From: Hephaestia mangrovi
GTDB taxonomy: Bacteria > Pseudomonadota > Alphaproteobacteria > Sphingomonadales > Sphingomonadaceae
Assembly (NCBI RefSeq): GCF_019880555.1
Contig: NZ_JAINVU010000002.1
Location: forward strand, 434,001-498,000
Reading direction: 5' to 3'
Length of the DNA stretch: 64,000 nucleotides
Each line of letters starts with the position of its first letter. Within the stretch, counting starts at the first letter, position 1. The position numbers and the translations under genes are program-made. The notes under the pieces are model-generated. The model was not told the origin of the DNA. It ran no database searches and saw nothing but the letters and a program-made list of their open reading frames with translations. This document shows, piece after piece, positions 11,876 to 19,788 of this stretch.

Positions 11876-12424
11876 TCATGTGCAGTCGGAGCAGGCGACC
11901 GAATTCGACCGGCGCGGGTTCATGTAGATGTGATCGGTGAATGTGATCGGACCGATAAGCGTGGCCGCGACCCTCGGCTTATAATGATAGGTGATCTGGC
12001 TCAGCACGATATAGGTATCAGGAACGGCGATGTTCGTGGGCACGTCGAGGTCGCTTGCCTTCATCACTGTGCCGTCGTTCGATCGGCTCCAGTCGATCGA
12101 TGGATTGCCCTTGTCGTCGAACTTGATCTGCGTGACGATCATCGTTGTATCATCGGTGGGATAGGGCGACATCACCTGACGCGCTCCGTCGATAATGGTA
12201 TCGACTTCGGCTTGCGTGATCGTGACATACTGCGTGGTCACGTCGGCCAGCGTGCGATCGGAGAGGACGACCTTGCGATAGGCCGAGATCGCGTCCATCA
12301 ACTGCGCCCCGCCGATATAGAGCAAGATCATGAACGGCGCGGCCATCGCAAACTCGACGGCGCCGAGTGCGCGGCGATCGCGTGCCAGTCCGCGCAAGCG
12401 GGTGAGGAGCGCGGCGCCGATCAT
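11876..12424 (-). CDS. TadE-like pseudopilin
   Basis: 182 residues. The short basic leader and hydrophobic segment RRALGAVEFAMAAPFMILLY follow the TadE pattern (positively charged leader, G-x-x-x-x-E with Glu at +5-like position, then a membrane segment). The rest is a predicted periplasmic domain ending MNPRRSNSVACSDCT with two cysteines. TadE proteins are minor pseudopilins of Tad pili. The stop overlaps the alternative tadG start, and the start overlaps the stop of the upstream tadE gene by 4 bases. Confidence 0.85.
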   Translation of the reverse strand: MIGAALLTRLRGLARDRRALGAVEFAMAAPFMILLYIGGAQLMDAISAYRKVVLSDRTLADVTTQYVTITQAEVDTIIDGARQVMSPYPTDDTTMIVTQIKFDDKGNPSIDWSRSNDGTVMKASDLDVPTNIAVPDTYIVLSQITYHYKPRVAATLIGPITFTDHIYMNPRRSNSVACSDCT

Positions 12425-12987
12425 TTCACATAGGACTCTGTCTTGAACACCGACGTCGCGATTAGCAGGCGCTTGCCGCCTTGCGCGTTCGAGAAGTCAA
12501 GATCGAGCGGGCCACCGATCACGGGAAAGAGATACATGGTCCGCATCACGACGATGCTGCCCGGAGAGCCAGGATTGAACTGCCAGTTGTTGATGATCTT
12601 GCCGTCCTTATCGTATTTCAACACCGGCGCGGACGTACTGATGTCGGCAAAGCTGCTGGCCGATTGCACGTCGATCATGAGATCGGTGCACTTCATGAAG
12701 GCCGGCAGGTTGCTGCACGCCGCTTGCTGGAAGTCCGATTGGCTCATGCCTGCGTTCTGCGCCTGGTTGGTGACGAGTTGGCGTGCCGTCTCTTCCGCGG
12801 TCGTTTCCAGCGTTTGCTGGGCAAAGAAGATAAGACTGGTCTGGATCGTTGCGAGCATCAGCGCTATGAGGGGAGCGGCGACCGCCGCGAACTCGATGAT
12901 CGTCGCGGCGCTTCGGTCACGTGACAGGGTGCGCAGCCTCGCGAGGAGGTGCGACATCGCAGCAGGCTTCGTGCTTCCGCCCGGCAT
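12421..12987 (-). CDS. TadE-like pseudopilin, first gene of set
   Basis: 188 residues (178 from Met11). The pseudopilin-like segment is DRSAATIIEFAAVAAPLIAL, with the Glu characteristic of TadE/TadF. An exported domain with two cysteines (FQQAACSNLPAFMKCTDLM) follows. The upstream start at 12987 is kept because GGGGA lies 9 bases before it while Met11 has no binding site. It heads tadE-tadE-tadG and has 90 bases before it that separate it from a divergent gene. No Tad ATPase, secretin or pilin gene is in the window. Confidence 0.82.
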   Translation of the reverse strand: MPGGSTKPAAMSHLLARLRTLSRDRSAATIIEFAAVAAPLIALMLATIQTSLIFFAQQTLETTAEETARQLVTNQAQNAGMSQSDFQQAACSNLPAFMKCTDLMIDVQSASSFADISTSAPVLKYDKDGKIINNWQFNPGSPGSIVVMRTMYLFPVIGGPLDLDFSNAQGGKRLLIATSVFKTESYVK

Positions 12988-13077
12988 CGTTTCAGGTCCC
13001 CGGTCCCATGGTCCCGAGCCTGCCTAGGCCCATAGCTCTTAAGAAATTCTCAACTGCGGGAGGCTCGGTTTCGCGCT

Positions 13078-13725
13078 ATGGCCGCGGCGATGATCTCCGA
13101 ACGACCTGATATTCAGCTGGCGATTAATTATGCGAGGACAGGTCGCGCCGGTGCGACCGCGCTGTTTGCGCTTGATGCCCGTCTATCAGAAATCGTGCGC
13201 CGGAATAACGACCCGCTGGTCGGCCAGATGCGACTGACTTGGTGGCGTGATGCGATCGAGGCGCTTGACCGCGTGCCGCCGCCGGCTGAGCCCGTCCTGC
13301 GCGCGCTTGCCGAACATGTCCTGCCGTCCGGCACGCAAGGTTCGGCGCTGGCGGAGATCACCACTGGCTGGGAAGCATTGTTGGAGGAGCCGTTTGGCGA
13401 TGAAGCGATCATGCGGCACGGCGTCCGCGGCGCGACTCTGTTCAGGGCGCTCGCCGCGGTTACGGAAGCTCATGACAAGGCGATCGCTGATGCTGGGCAT
13501 GGATGGGCGCTTGCCGATCTTGCATCGCACTTGGGCGATCCCGTGATGGCCGGGCGTGCCGCCGCGCTTGCGCGGCCTCATCTGCAGGCGGCGTTTACGC
13601 AAAGATGGAGCCGATCGGGGCGTATGATCGGTGCGCTGGCGTTGATGGCACGACAAGATCTGGATGAGTCGCGCCCGGCGGTTAGGATCGGCCGGTTGAT
13701 GTGGCATCGACTCACCGGGCGCTAG
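13078..13725 (+). CDS. Squalene/phytoene synthase family protein
   Basis: 215 residues. The motif LTWWRDAIEALDRVPPPAEP (13220s) matches the first part of the trans-isoprenyl-diphosphate synthase fold, but the Asp-rich DxxxD pair of true synthases is weak and the protein is shorter than squalene synthase (about 280-350). This short group resembles the NDUFAF6-type proteins linked in eukaryotes to complex I assembly. Activity cannot be deduced. The first ATG (13078) is used; Met5 is an alternative. Confidence 0.75.
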   Translation: MAAAMISERPDIQLAINYARTGRAGATALFALDARLSEIVRRNNDPLVGQMRLTWWRDAIEALDRVPPPAEPVLRALAEHVLPSGTQGSALAEITTGWEALLEEPFGDEAIMRHGVRGATLFRALAAVTEAHDKAIADAGHGWALADLASHLGDPVMAGRAAALARPHLQAAFTQRWSRSGRMIGALALMARQDLDESRPAVRIGRLMWHRLTGR

Positions 13726-13777
13726 CTGGTTGCGCTCGGAAATGAATCGGTTAGCTTTGGGGCTAGGGGAGATCGGG

Positions 13778-14227
13778 ATGTGGCGATATTTGGCGGGCGG
13801 CGTCGCGGCGTTGCTGCTTGTGACTGCGGGCTTCATATTTTTCCGGTCGGGCGCCAAGCCGGACCAGCCGCTGTTCGCGCCGGCCCCGCAAACCGCCTCC
13901 AGCCCGGCGGCGTTGCCCTCTGCCGCTCCGTCGGCGAGCGAAAGAACGCGCGAGCAGAAGCGTTTCGATCGCTATGACAAGGATCGTGACGGGCTGATCA
14001 CGAGGGATGAATATCTCGCGTCGCGGCACAAGGCGTTCGCCAAGCTCGACACCAATCACGATGGGCAATTGTCGTTCGAGGAATGGGCGATCACAACCAC
14101 GACCAAGTTCGCGACGGCCGATGCCGATCATTCGGGCACCCTGACGCCGGCGGAATTTCTGACGACAAAGGTGGTTCGCAAGACAACGCCCAAATGCGCG
14201 TGCTCGGCGCCGTCCTCCGACGAGTAG
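13778..14227 (+). CDS. Membrane-anchored EF-hand protein
   Basis: 149 residues from the ATG at 13778, which has AGGGGAG 6 bases upstream; an in-frame ATG at 13730 is less likely. A membrane segment or signal anchor (YLAGGVAALLLVTAGFIFF) leads into a Pro/Ala/Ser-rich spacer, then three EF-hand loops: DKDRDGLITRDEY, DTNHDGQLSFEEW and DADHSGTLTPAEF. Calcium binding outside the cytoplasm is likely; its target is unknown. The tail has two cysteines (KCACSAPSSDE). Confidence 0.85.
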   Translation: MWRYLAGGVAALLLVTAGFIFFRSGAKPDQPLFAPAPQTASSPAALPSAAPSASERTREQKRFDRYDKDRDGLITRDEYLASRHKAFAKLDTNHDGQLSFEEWAITTTTKFATADADHSGTLTPAEFLTTKVVRKTTPKCACSAPSSDE

Positions 14228-14233
14228 AGCGAT

Positions 14234-15556
14234 CTATGCCGGCTCCAGCCAATCGGTGAGTGCCGCGCGGGCCCGGGCGGTGTAGAGCTTCTTGCGGTCG
14301 GCCTTCTTCGAACGCCCGGCAATCGGCGGGAACAAGCCGAAATTGACGTTCATCGGCTGGTAGGTCTCGGCCTCGGCAGCGCCGGTGATGTGCCCGAGCA
14401 GCGCCCCGAGCGCGGTTTCCGCTGGCGGCGGCGCGAGCGTGTGGCCAGCCAGTTCGGCGGCGGCGAACCGGCCCGCGAGCAGCCCGATCGCGGCGCTTTC
14501 CACATAGCCTTCGCAGCCCGTGATCTGGCCCGCAAAGCGAATATTGGGGCGCGATTTCAGGCGCAGCACCGGATCGAGCAGTTCCGGCGAGCGGATGAAG
14601 GTATTGCGATGCAGCCCGCCCAGCCGAGCGAATTCCGCTTGTTCGAGGCCGGGAATCGTGCGGAACAATCGCACCTGCTCGGCATATTTGAGCTTGGTCT
14701 GGAAGCCGACCATGTTCCACAATGTGCCCCTGGCATTGTCCTGGCGCAGCTGCACCACCGCATAGGGCCAGCGGCCGGTGCGCGGATCATCGAGGCCGAC
14801 CGGCTTCATCGGGCCATAGCGCAGCGTATCGACGCCGCGCTCGGCCATCACCTCGATCGGCATGCAGCCCTCGAAATAGGGCGTGTTCTTTTCCCACTCG
14901 CGGAATTCGGTCTTCTCGCCATCGAGCAGCCCCTGATGGAAAGCGAGATATTGCTCCTTGTCCATCGGGCAATTGATGTAATCCTTGCCCTCGCCCTTGT
15001 TCCAGCGCGACTGGAACCACGCCGTCTCCATGTCGATCGTGTCGAAATGAACGATCGGCGCGATGGCGTCGAAGAAGGCCAGCGATTCCGCGCCGGTCGC
15101 CGCGCCGATACTGTCGGCAAGTCCGGTAGCGGTGAGCGGCCCGGTCGCGACGATCGCAAGGCCTTCGGCGGGCAGCGTATCGACCCGTTCGCGAACGATC
15201 GTAATATTGGGATGCGCTTGCAACGCGGCGGTGACGCCCGCCGAGAAGCCATCGCGATCGACCGCGAGCGCGGAACCGGCGGGCACCTTGTGCGCATCGC
15301 CTTCGCGCAGGATCAGCGAGCCTAGTGCGCGCATCTCGGCATGGAGCAGGCCGACGGCATTGCTCTCCGCGTCATCGGATCGGAAGCTGTTCGAGCAGAC
15401 CAGCTCGGCAAGGCCGTCGGTCTGGTGAGCGGGCGTCATTTCGCCCGAGCCGCGCATTTCGGAAAGGCGGACGCGAAAGCCGGCCTCGGCAAGTTGCCAG
15501 GCGGCTTCCGAACCAGCGAGTCCGCCGCCGATGACATGGATATCGTGATTGGTCAT
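14234..15556 (-). CDS. trmFO: Methylenetetrahydrofolate-tRNA-(uracil-5-)-methyltransferase
   Basis: 440 residues. TrmFO is a folate/FAD enzyme that makes 5-methyluridine at position 54 of tRNA. The FAD-binding [17 protein letters not shown] at the N terminus, [20 protein letters not shown] with its conserved cysteine, and the C-terminal [10 protein letters not shown] identify the family; [19 protein letters not shown] is the GidA/TrmFO-shared block. Convergent with the EF-hand gene (6 bases between stops). Confidence 0.96.
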   Translation of the reverse strand: MTNHDIHVIGGGLAGSEAAWQLAEAGFRVRLSEMRGSGEMTPAHQTDGLAELVCSNSFRSDDAESNAVGLLHAEMRALGSLILREGDAHKVPAGSALAVDRDGFSAGVTAALQAHPNITIVRERVDTLPAEGLAIVATGPLTATGLADSIGAATGAESLAFFDAIAPIVHFDTIDMETAWFQSRWNKGEGKDYINCPMDKEQYLAFHQGLLDGEKTEFREWEKNTPYFEGCMPIEVMAERGVDTLRYGPMKPVGLDDPRTGRWPYAVVQLRQDNARGTLWNMVGFQTKLKYAEQVRLFRTIPGLEQAEFARLGGLHRNTFIRSPELLDPVLRLKSRPNIRFAGQITGCEGYVESAAIGLLAGRFAAAELAGHTLAPPPAETALGALLGHITGAAEAETYQPMNVNFGLFPPIAGRSKKADRKKLYTARARAALTDWLEPA

Positions 15557-15648
15557 GCGCGGTCGCTTAGCATCTTCGTGCCGCGCGAACAGGGGATGCT
15601 TGCCGGCACCCCGCCGGACGGCGACAAGAAAGCGGAAAGGGAGGCGCG

Positions 15649-16275
15649 ATGCGTGCGATTCTGGGGGCAGCGATCATTGCCGGCGCGAGCTATTGCCTCG
15701 CGGCATGGTTCGGTTGGCACGGCCCGGCGACGGTGGTGTGGAAGGGAGCCGGCGTCGCGCTGCTTGCCGTGTGGGCGGCGATGCAGGCGCGCGATATCGA
15801 CGGCTGGTTGCTCGCCGCCGTGATGGCGCTGGGCGCGACCGGCGACATATTGCTCGAGACGGCCGGGCTGACTGTAGGGGCGCTGGCATTCCTGCTCGGC
15901 CATCTTGTCGCGATCCTGCTCTATCTACGGCACCGACGTGATCGCCTGTCGGCCAGTCAGCGGGCATTGGGTGTCATCGTCATGCCGCTGGTGATCGCGA
16001 TCGCGGCAGCGATGACGCGGCAGATCGGCGTCGCGATATATACCGCGGCGCTCGGCGGGATGGCGGCGGCGGCCTGGACCAGCGCGTTTCCGCGATACCG
16101 CGTTGGGATCGGGGCGATGATGTTCGTCGCGTCGGACCTGCTCATCTTCTCCCGGGCCGGGCCGCTCGCCGGATCGATCGTGCCGACGCTGCTTGTCTGG
16201 CCGCTCTATTTCGCGGGCCAGGCGCTGATCGCGACCGGCGTAGCCGACACGCTGGCTCGGCGGGCGCCGGCTTGA
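15649..16275 (+). CDS. YhhN/TMEM86-like membrane protein (lysoplasmalogenase family)
   Basis: 208 residues, about eight membrane segments. The spacing and residues [20 protein letters not shown] and [13 protein letters not shown] match the YhhN family, whose animal members (TMEM86) hydrolyse lysoplasmalogens; the bacterial substrate is not known. A Shine-Dalgarno GGGAGG precedes the ATG. Confidence 0.85.
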   Translation: MRAILGAAIIAGASYCLAAWFGWHGPATVVWKGAGVALLAVWAAMQARDIDGWLLAAVMALGATGDILLETAGLTVGALAFLLGHLVAILLYLRHRRDRLSASQRALGVIVMPLVIAIAAAMTRQIGVAIYTAALGGMAAAAWTSAFPRYRVGIGAMMFVASDLLIFSRAGPLAGSIVPTLLVWPLYFAGQALIATGVADTLARRAPA

Positions 16276-16294
16276 CGCCCGCCGAGCCACGCCA

Positions 16295-16837
16295 TCACTT
16301 GCAGACGACCTGCTGGTTGTTCTGATCGATCGACTTGCCGGCCAGCGCGCCCGCCGCGCCGCCCAGAAGCGTGCCGACGATCCGCGAATGGCCGCCATCG
16401 ATCACATTGCCCAGAATCCCGCCGGCCGCGCCGCCGATGATCAACCCGGTCGTGCCGTCATTGCGCTTGCAATAATAGCGCCCGTCATTGCCGGCATAGA
16501 CGCGGTCTTGCGGCGACAGGACGCGTTCGGGCGCATTGGGCTCGGCGCGATAGTAACGTGAGGGATCGTAGCCATTCTCATCGCGCTCGTAATAGCCGTT
16601 GTCGCGATAGCCGGGCGGCGCGGAGCGATCGTCGTAATAGCCGTTGCGGCGATCGCGGTCCTGCGCCGCGCGATAGCGGTCGAACTCGTCCTGAAAGCGG
16701 GCGAGCTCGCTCTGGAAACGCGCCTGCGCCTGGGCGAAGCGCGCCTGTTCCTCAACCGTCTGCGCGGCGGCGGGAGCGGTGGCGGCAGCAAGCGTGCCGA
16801 GGGCGGCGGCGGTGATCAGCATGGTCTTCAACATCAT
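16295..16837 (-). CDS. Exported glycine-zipper protein
   Basis: 180 residues from the ATG at 16837, with AAGGAAG 5 bases upstream. A signal peptide (LKTMLITAAALGTLAAATAP, cleavage near AAAQT) is followed by an Arg/Gln/Phe-rich helix, a Tyr/Asp/Arg-rich disordered part, and a C-terminal glycine zipper (TGLIIGGAAGGILGNVIDGG, GTLLGGAAGALAGKSID) as in the rickettsial 17-kDa antigen/2TM family. Two cysteines flank the zipper (YYCKRNDG and VVCK). Likely outer-membrane or periplasmic; function unknown. Confidence 0.8.
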   Translation of the reverse strand: MMLKTMLITAAALGTLAAATAPAAAQTVEEQARFAQAQARFQSELARFQDEFDRYRAAQDRDRRNGYYDDRSAPPGYRDNGYYERDENGYDPSRYYRAEPNAPERVLSPQDRVYAGNDGRYYCKRNDGTTGLIIGGAAGGILGNVIDGGHSRIVGTLLGGAAGALAGKSIDQNNQQVVCK

Positions 16838-16932
16838 CGGGGCTTCCTTCACGCATTCGATCGCATCGCGCTACGCCGCTTCGGCAAAACGGTCGCTTAA
16901 CGAGATGGCGGCACGGCCGGCATTTACCTTTC

Positions 16933-16953
16933 GGTAACCATCGGGGCGTTACC
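16933..16953. promoter_or_regulatory. Inverted repeat in divergent promoter region
   Basis: GGTAAC (16933-16938) and GTTACC (16948-16953), 9 bases apart, sit in the 167-base region between two divergent exported-protein genes; TATATT follows at 16955-16960 and could be a -10 element for the rightward gene. An operator role is inference. Confidence 0.35.
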
Positions 16954-17004
16954 ATATATTAACGCTATTCGCCGGGTTTCGGACCCGTTGCCCTGGAGCA
17001 TCAC

Positions 17005-17655
17005 ATGCGTCCGTCGACGATAGCCTTGTGCCTTTCGCTCTTTGCGACCGGCGGCTGCGCGATTCTGCACACGCCGCCGCCGCCGGGCACCAGCGTGACG
17101 ATCGAGCCCGAATCGCCGAGCGAAGGAGCCGAATGGCGCACGGTCGCGCGGCCGGAGGATCAGCAGCGGATCGATGCGATCGATGCACGCTGGCATGCGG
17201 CGATCGACGCGTTGCCCCACAGCCTGCGCCCGCCCACTGCCGCCGACCGCCAATTGCTCGATCCGCAAGCCGCCCGTCCGTTGGTTGCCCTGCCGCCCGG
17301 CGGATACGAATGCCGCCGCATCCGGCTCGGCGGGTGGGCGAAGCTGACGCGGTTCAAGCCTGATACCTGCTATGTGAAGCTCGATGGGAACAAGCTGTCC
17401 TATACCACCCAGACCGGCCGGCTGATGCCCGGCGGCTGGCTCTATCCCGACAGCGACACGCGGCAGGTATTGCTGGCGACCGATCGGCCGGCCGGCGTCC
17501 AGGTCGCACCCGCTTATGGCGTCGAGGCGAAGCGCGATCTGATCGGCGTGATCGAGCGGCTGGGGCCGCTGCGGTGGCGGCTCACCATTCCGCGTGATGA
17601 CGAGCTCGACGTTTGGGAAATCACTCCCTGGCCCAAGCAGAAGCTGGAGGACTGA
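17005..17655 (+). CDS. DUF4893-like exported lipoprotein
   Basis: 216 residues. The N terminus (MRPSTIALCLSLFATGGC) is a lipoprotein-type signal, with Thr at the -3 position, which is less usual. The body contains RIDAIDARWHAAIDALP, YECRRIRLGGWAKLTRFKPDTCYVK (shown in two parts: YECRRIRLGG and FKPDTCYVK) and a C-terminal ELDVWEITPW, which I associate with DUF4893. The two mature cysteines could form a disulphide. Function unknown. Confidence 0.72.
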   Translation: MRPSTIALCLSLFATGGCAILHTPPPPGTSVTIEPESPSEGAEWRTVARPEDQQRIDAIDARWHAAIDALPHSLRPPTAADRQLLDPQAARPLVALPPGGYECRRIRLGGWAKLTRFKPDTCYVKLDGNKLSYTTQTGRLMPGGWLYPDSDTRQVLLATDRPAGVQVAPAYGVEAKRDLIGVIERLGPLRWRLTIPRDDELDVWEITPWPKQKLED

Positions 17656-17828
17656 TGCGGGCAGCACGCGCCGGGTGATTGCGGCGAAAATATGGCAAAG
17701 GTCACGGAAGGTCACGCTCCTACGCGCGAGGGGCGATCGCCGCACCGATATGCGAAAGAAGCGGAAACGGGCCCACGCCAGATCATCCATCCGGTGTGGC
17801 AAAGCTTTTCCAACATTGACAGCGGTGG

Positions 17829-17855
17829 GGTGGTGGGGGCGATGCCCCCGCCACC
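17829..17855. terminator. Strong GC hairpin after exported-protein gene
   Basis: GGTGGTGGGGGC (17829-17840), loop GAT, GCCCCCGCCACC (17844-17855): a 12-bp stem with one G-U type pair. It begins 15 bases past the stop of the leftward gene that ends at 17870. There is no T run in either direction. The rest of the 214-base gap 17656-17869 shows nothing recognisable. Confidence 0.4.
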
Positions 17856-17869
17856 GATACCGGCCACGA

Positions 17870-18643
17870 TCAATGCGGACGGCCAATGCCCCAATTGCCG
17901 AATTCGCAGGTGCCATCATAATCGTTGAAGCCGCGGATCGCGATAGTGCGGGCGCGGCGATCGATCGTCACGGTCGGCCGGTGGAGCAGGTTGAGGCGAT
18001 AGCGCGCCGTCACCCGGTCGTTGCCGAAGCGAATGTTGGTCAGCGGCCACCAGCCGTTGTGGCCGCCCGAATTGATTGTGGGCAGCAGCTTGCCGCTCAG
18101 CCGGATGCGGCCCGATCCGTTACGGATCTCGACCTGCACCGAGGCGCGCATCAGATTGCGATCGCCATGCCCGCGCGCTTCGTAGCTTTGCGCGCGCTCA
18201 TCCCAATCGAAGTCCGTGTTGGTGGAGAACAGGCCGGGGCGCTCCCCGCGACCCCAGCAGATCGCAGTCATTTGCTTGCCCCAGACCGGCGGTCGTGGGC
18301 CGGGCAATGGCGGCACCGGCCCGCCACGGCACTCGGCCGCCGGGCGCGATACGATCGAGGCATATTTGCCATTGCGCGTGGTAATGGCCGCACAGCTGCG
18401 GTCGCGATCCTTCTGCCAATAGGCGATGCCGGCGCTGACCCGCGTTCGGCGATAGCCGCGCCGCGCGATCTCCGCCTCGGCCGGTGGTCCGGCGCGGGCG
18501 TTGACCATGTCGCGCAGATCGAAAGGCGTGCCTGACGCAACCGGGGGCGGCGGGCGATGGCGCGCCTCCTGTGGCGAGGCCGGCGCGGCGGCGATGAGAA
18601 ACAGCGGCGTGGCCGCAACGCAGACGAACAGAGGACGACGCAT
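17870..18643 (-). CDS. Exported protein of unknown function
   Basis: 257 residues. A signal peptide (MRRPLFVCVAATPLFLIAAA) is followed by a Pro-rich segment and a domain with AYWQKDRDRSCAAI, MTAICWGRGERPGLFS and a C-terminal part NDYDGTCEFGNWGIGRPH. Four cysteines in the mature part suggest two disulphides. I do not recognise the family. Many regularly spaced aromatic and polar residues suggest a beta-rich fold. It is transcribed alone, with palindromes before its start (18654-18663 and 18676-18691). Confidence 0.75.
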   Translation of the reverse strand: MRRPLFVCVAATPLFLIAAAPASPQEARHRPPPPVASGTPFDLRDMVNARAGPPAEAEIARRGYRRTRVSAGIAYWQKDRDRSCAAITTRNGKYASIVSRPAAECRGGPVPPLPGPRPPVWGKQMTAICWGRGERPGLFSTNTDFDWDERAQSYEARGHGDRNLMRASVQVEIRNGSGRIRLSGKLLPTINSGGHNGWWPLTNIRFGNDRVTARYRLNLLHRPTVTIDRRARTIAIRGFNDYDGTCEFGNWGIGRPH

Positions 18644-18760
18644 GGCTCAACCCTCCTGCAGGATCACACGCTCTGGCGGCGCGCGCGCCGCTTGAATAGC
18701 ACGATCGGCGGGCGGCGCGCAGCGAAATCGCGTGGCTGCGCGGGCCGAAAGCGGTGGATG

Positions 18761-18789
18761 CGGCGGCGATGAGGATCTCACCGCCGCCG
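18761..18789. terminator. Hairpin after the alpha/beta hydrolase gene
   Basis: CGGCGGCG (18761-18768) pairs with CGCCGCCG (18782-18789); inside, GAG and CTC can extend the stem. It lies 8 bases past the end of the leftward gene at 18797. No T run follows, so it may stabilise the 3' end instead of stopping transcription. Confidence 0.35.
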
Positions 18790-18796
18790 CCCGTCG

Positions 18797-19618
18797 TCAG
18801 CCCTTGATGAAGGCAAGCAGATCGGCGTTGATCACGTCAGGATGGACGGTGCACATGCCGTGCGGATAGCCGGGATAGACCTTCAGTGTCGCGTGCGGAG
18901 CGATCTTGGCCGAAAGCTCGGCGGAATCGTGGATCGGCACGATCTGGTCATCGTCGCCGTGCATCACCAGGCAGGGGACGTCGATCTTCTTCAGATCTTC
19001 GGTGAAGTCGGTCTCGGAGAAGGCCTGGATGCACTCGTAATGCGCCAGCGCGGAGCCCATCATGCCCTGCAGCCACCAATGATCGATGATGCCCTGCGAA
19101 GGCTCGGCGCCGTCGCGGTTGAAGCCATAGAACGGCACCGGCACGTCCTTGTACATCTGCGCGCGATTGGCGGCGAGCTGCGCACGGAAGCCGTCGAACA
19201 CCTCGATCGGGGTGCCCTGCGGATTGCTGCCGGACTTGACCATGATCGGCGGAACGGCACCGATCAGCACCGCCTTGGCGACCCGCGCGGTGCCATGGCG
19301 ACCGATATAGCGCGCCACCTCGCCGCCGCCGGTCGAATGCCCGATCATCACTGCATCGGTGACGTCGAGCGCGTCGAACAGCTGCGCCAGATCGTCGGCG
19401 TAGGTATCCATGTCGTTGCCGCCCGCGGTCTGGCTCGATCGGCCGTGGCCGCGGCGATCGTGGGCGATGACGCGAAAGCCGTTGCGGACGAAGAACAGCA
19501 TCTGCGCGTCCCAGTCGTCGGCGGTGAGCGGCCAGCCGTGGCTGAAGGTGACGATCGGGCCGGCGCCCCAATCCTTGTAGAAGATATCGGTGCCGTCGCT
19601 GGTGGTGATGAACGCCAT
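18797..19618 (-). CDS. Alpha/beta hydrolase, non-haem chloroperoxidase/esterase type
   Basis: 273 residues. The start at 19618 has AGGAG 7 bases upstream and gives the family N terminus [18 protein letters not shown]. The oxyanion region [12 protein letters not shown], nucleophile Ser95 in IGHSTGGGE, acid in [11 protein letters not shown] and the histidine in YPGYPHGM form the usual triad. Members hydrolyse small esters and lactones and can perhydrolyse acids; the natural substrate is unknown. It is a single gene with an elaborate upstream region (see the motif feature). Confidence 0.9.
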   Translation of the reverse strand: MAFITTSDGTDIFYKDWGAGPIVTFSHGWPLTADDWDAQMLFFVRNGFRVIAHDRRGHGRSSQTAGGNDMDTYADDLAQLFDALDVTDAVMIGHSTGGGEVARYIGRHGTARVAKAVLIGAVPPIMVKSGSNPQGTPIEVFDGFRAQLAANRAQMYKDVPVPFYGFNRDGAEPSQGIIDHWWLQGMMGSALAHYECIQAFSETDFTEDLKKIDVPCLVMHGDDDQIVPIHDSAELSAKIAPHATLKVYPGYPHGMCTVHPDVINADLLAFIKG

Positions 19619-19677
19619 GATGCTGCTCCTGGTGAGAGAAAGCGAGCGGAACGGCGCATTCTTAACGCTGCATATCC

Positions 19678-19712
19678 GCTGGCGGCGCCAGCATATTGCA
19701 ATGCAACATGAG
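19678..19712 (-). promoter_or_regulatory. Palindrome plus shared 16-base motif upstream of hydrolase
   Basis: GCTGGCG-G-CGCCAGC (19678-19692) is a perfect inverted repeat. Next to it, read leftward, CTCATGTTGCATTGCA (19712-19697) matches the sequence before sulP at 46786-46771 in 14 of 16 positions. The motif lies 79 bases before the hydrolase start. It contains the perfect palindrome TTGCA-A-TGCAA (19696-19706). Confidence 0.4.
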
Positions 19713-19788
19713 TCGCCACTGCTCAAAAGGCGGATCGAAGGGAGCGCCCGATCGGTCGAATGACGGGTACGGCCGGCGGGGTCGGCTT

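Noticed and set aside
13730..13777. Upstream start for the EF-hand gene
   Set aside because: The ATG at 13778 has a far better ribosome binding site and starts right before the membrane segment.
17692..17928. 78-codon frame in the gap after the DUF4893 gene
   Set aside because: No binding site, no recognisable motif, and it runs into the 3' end of a real gene on the other strand.
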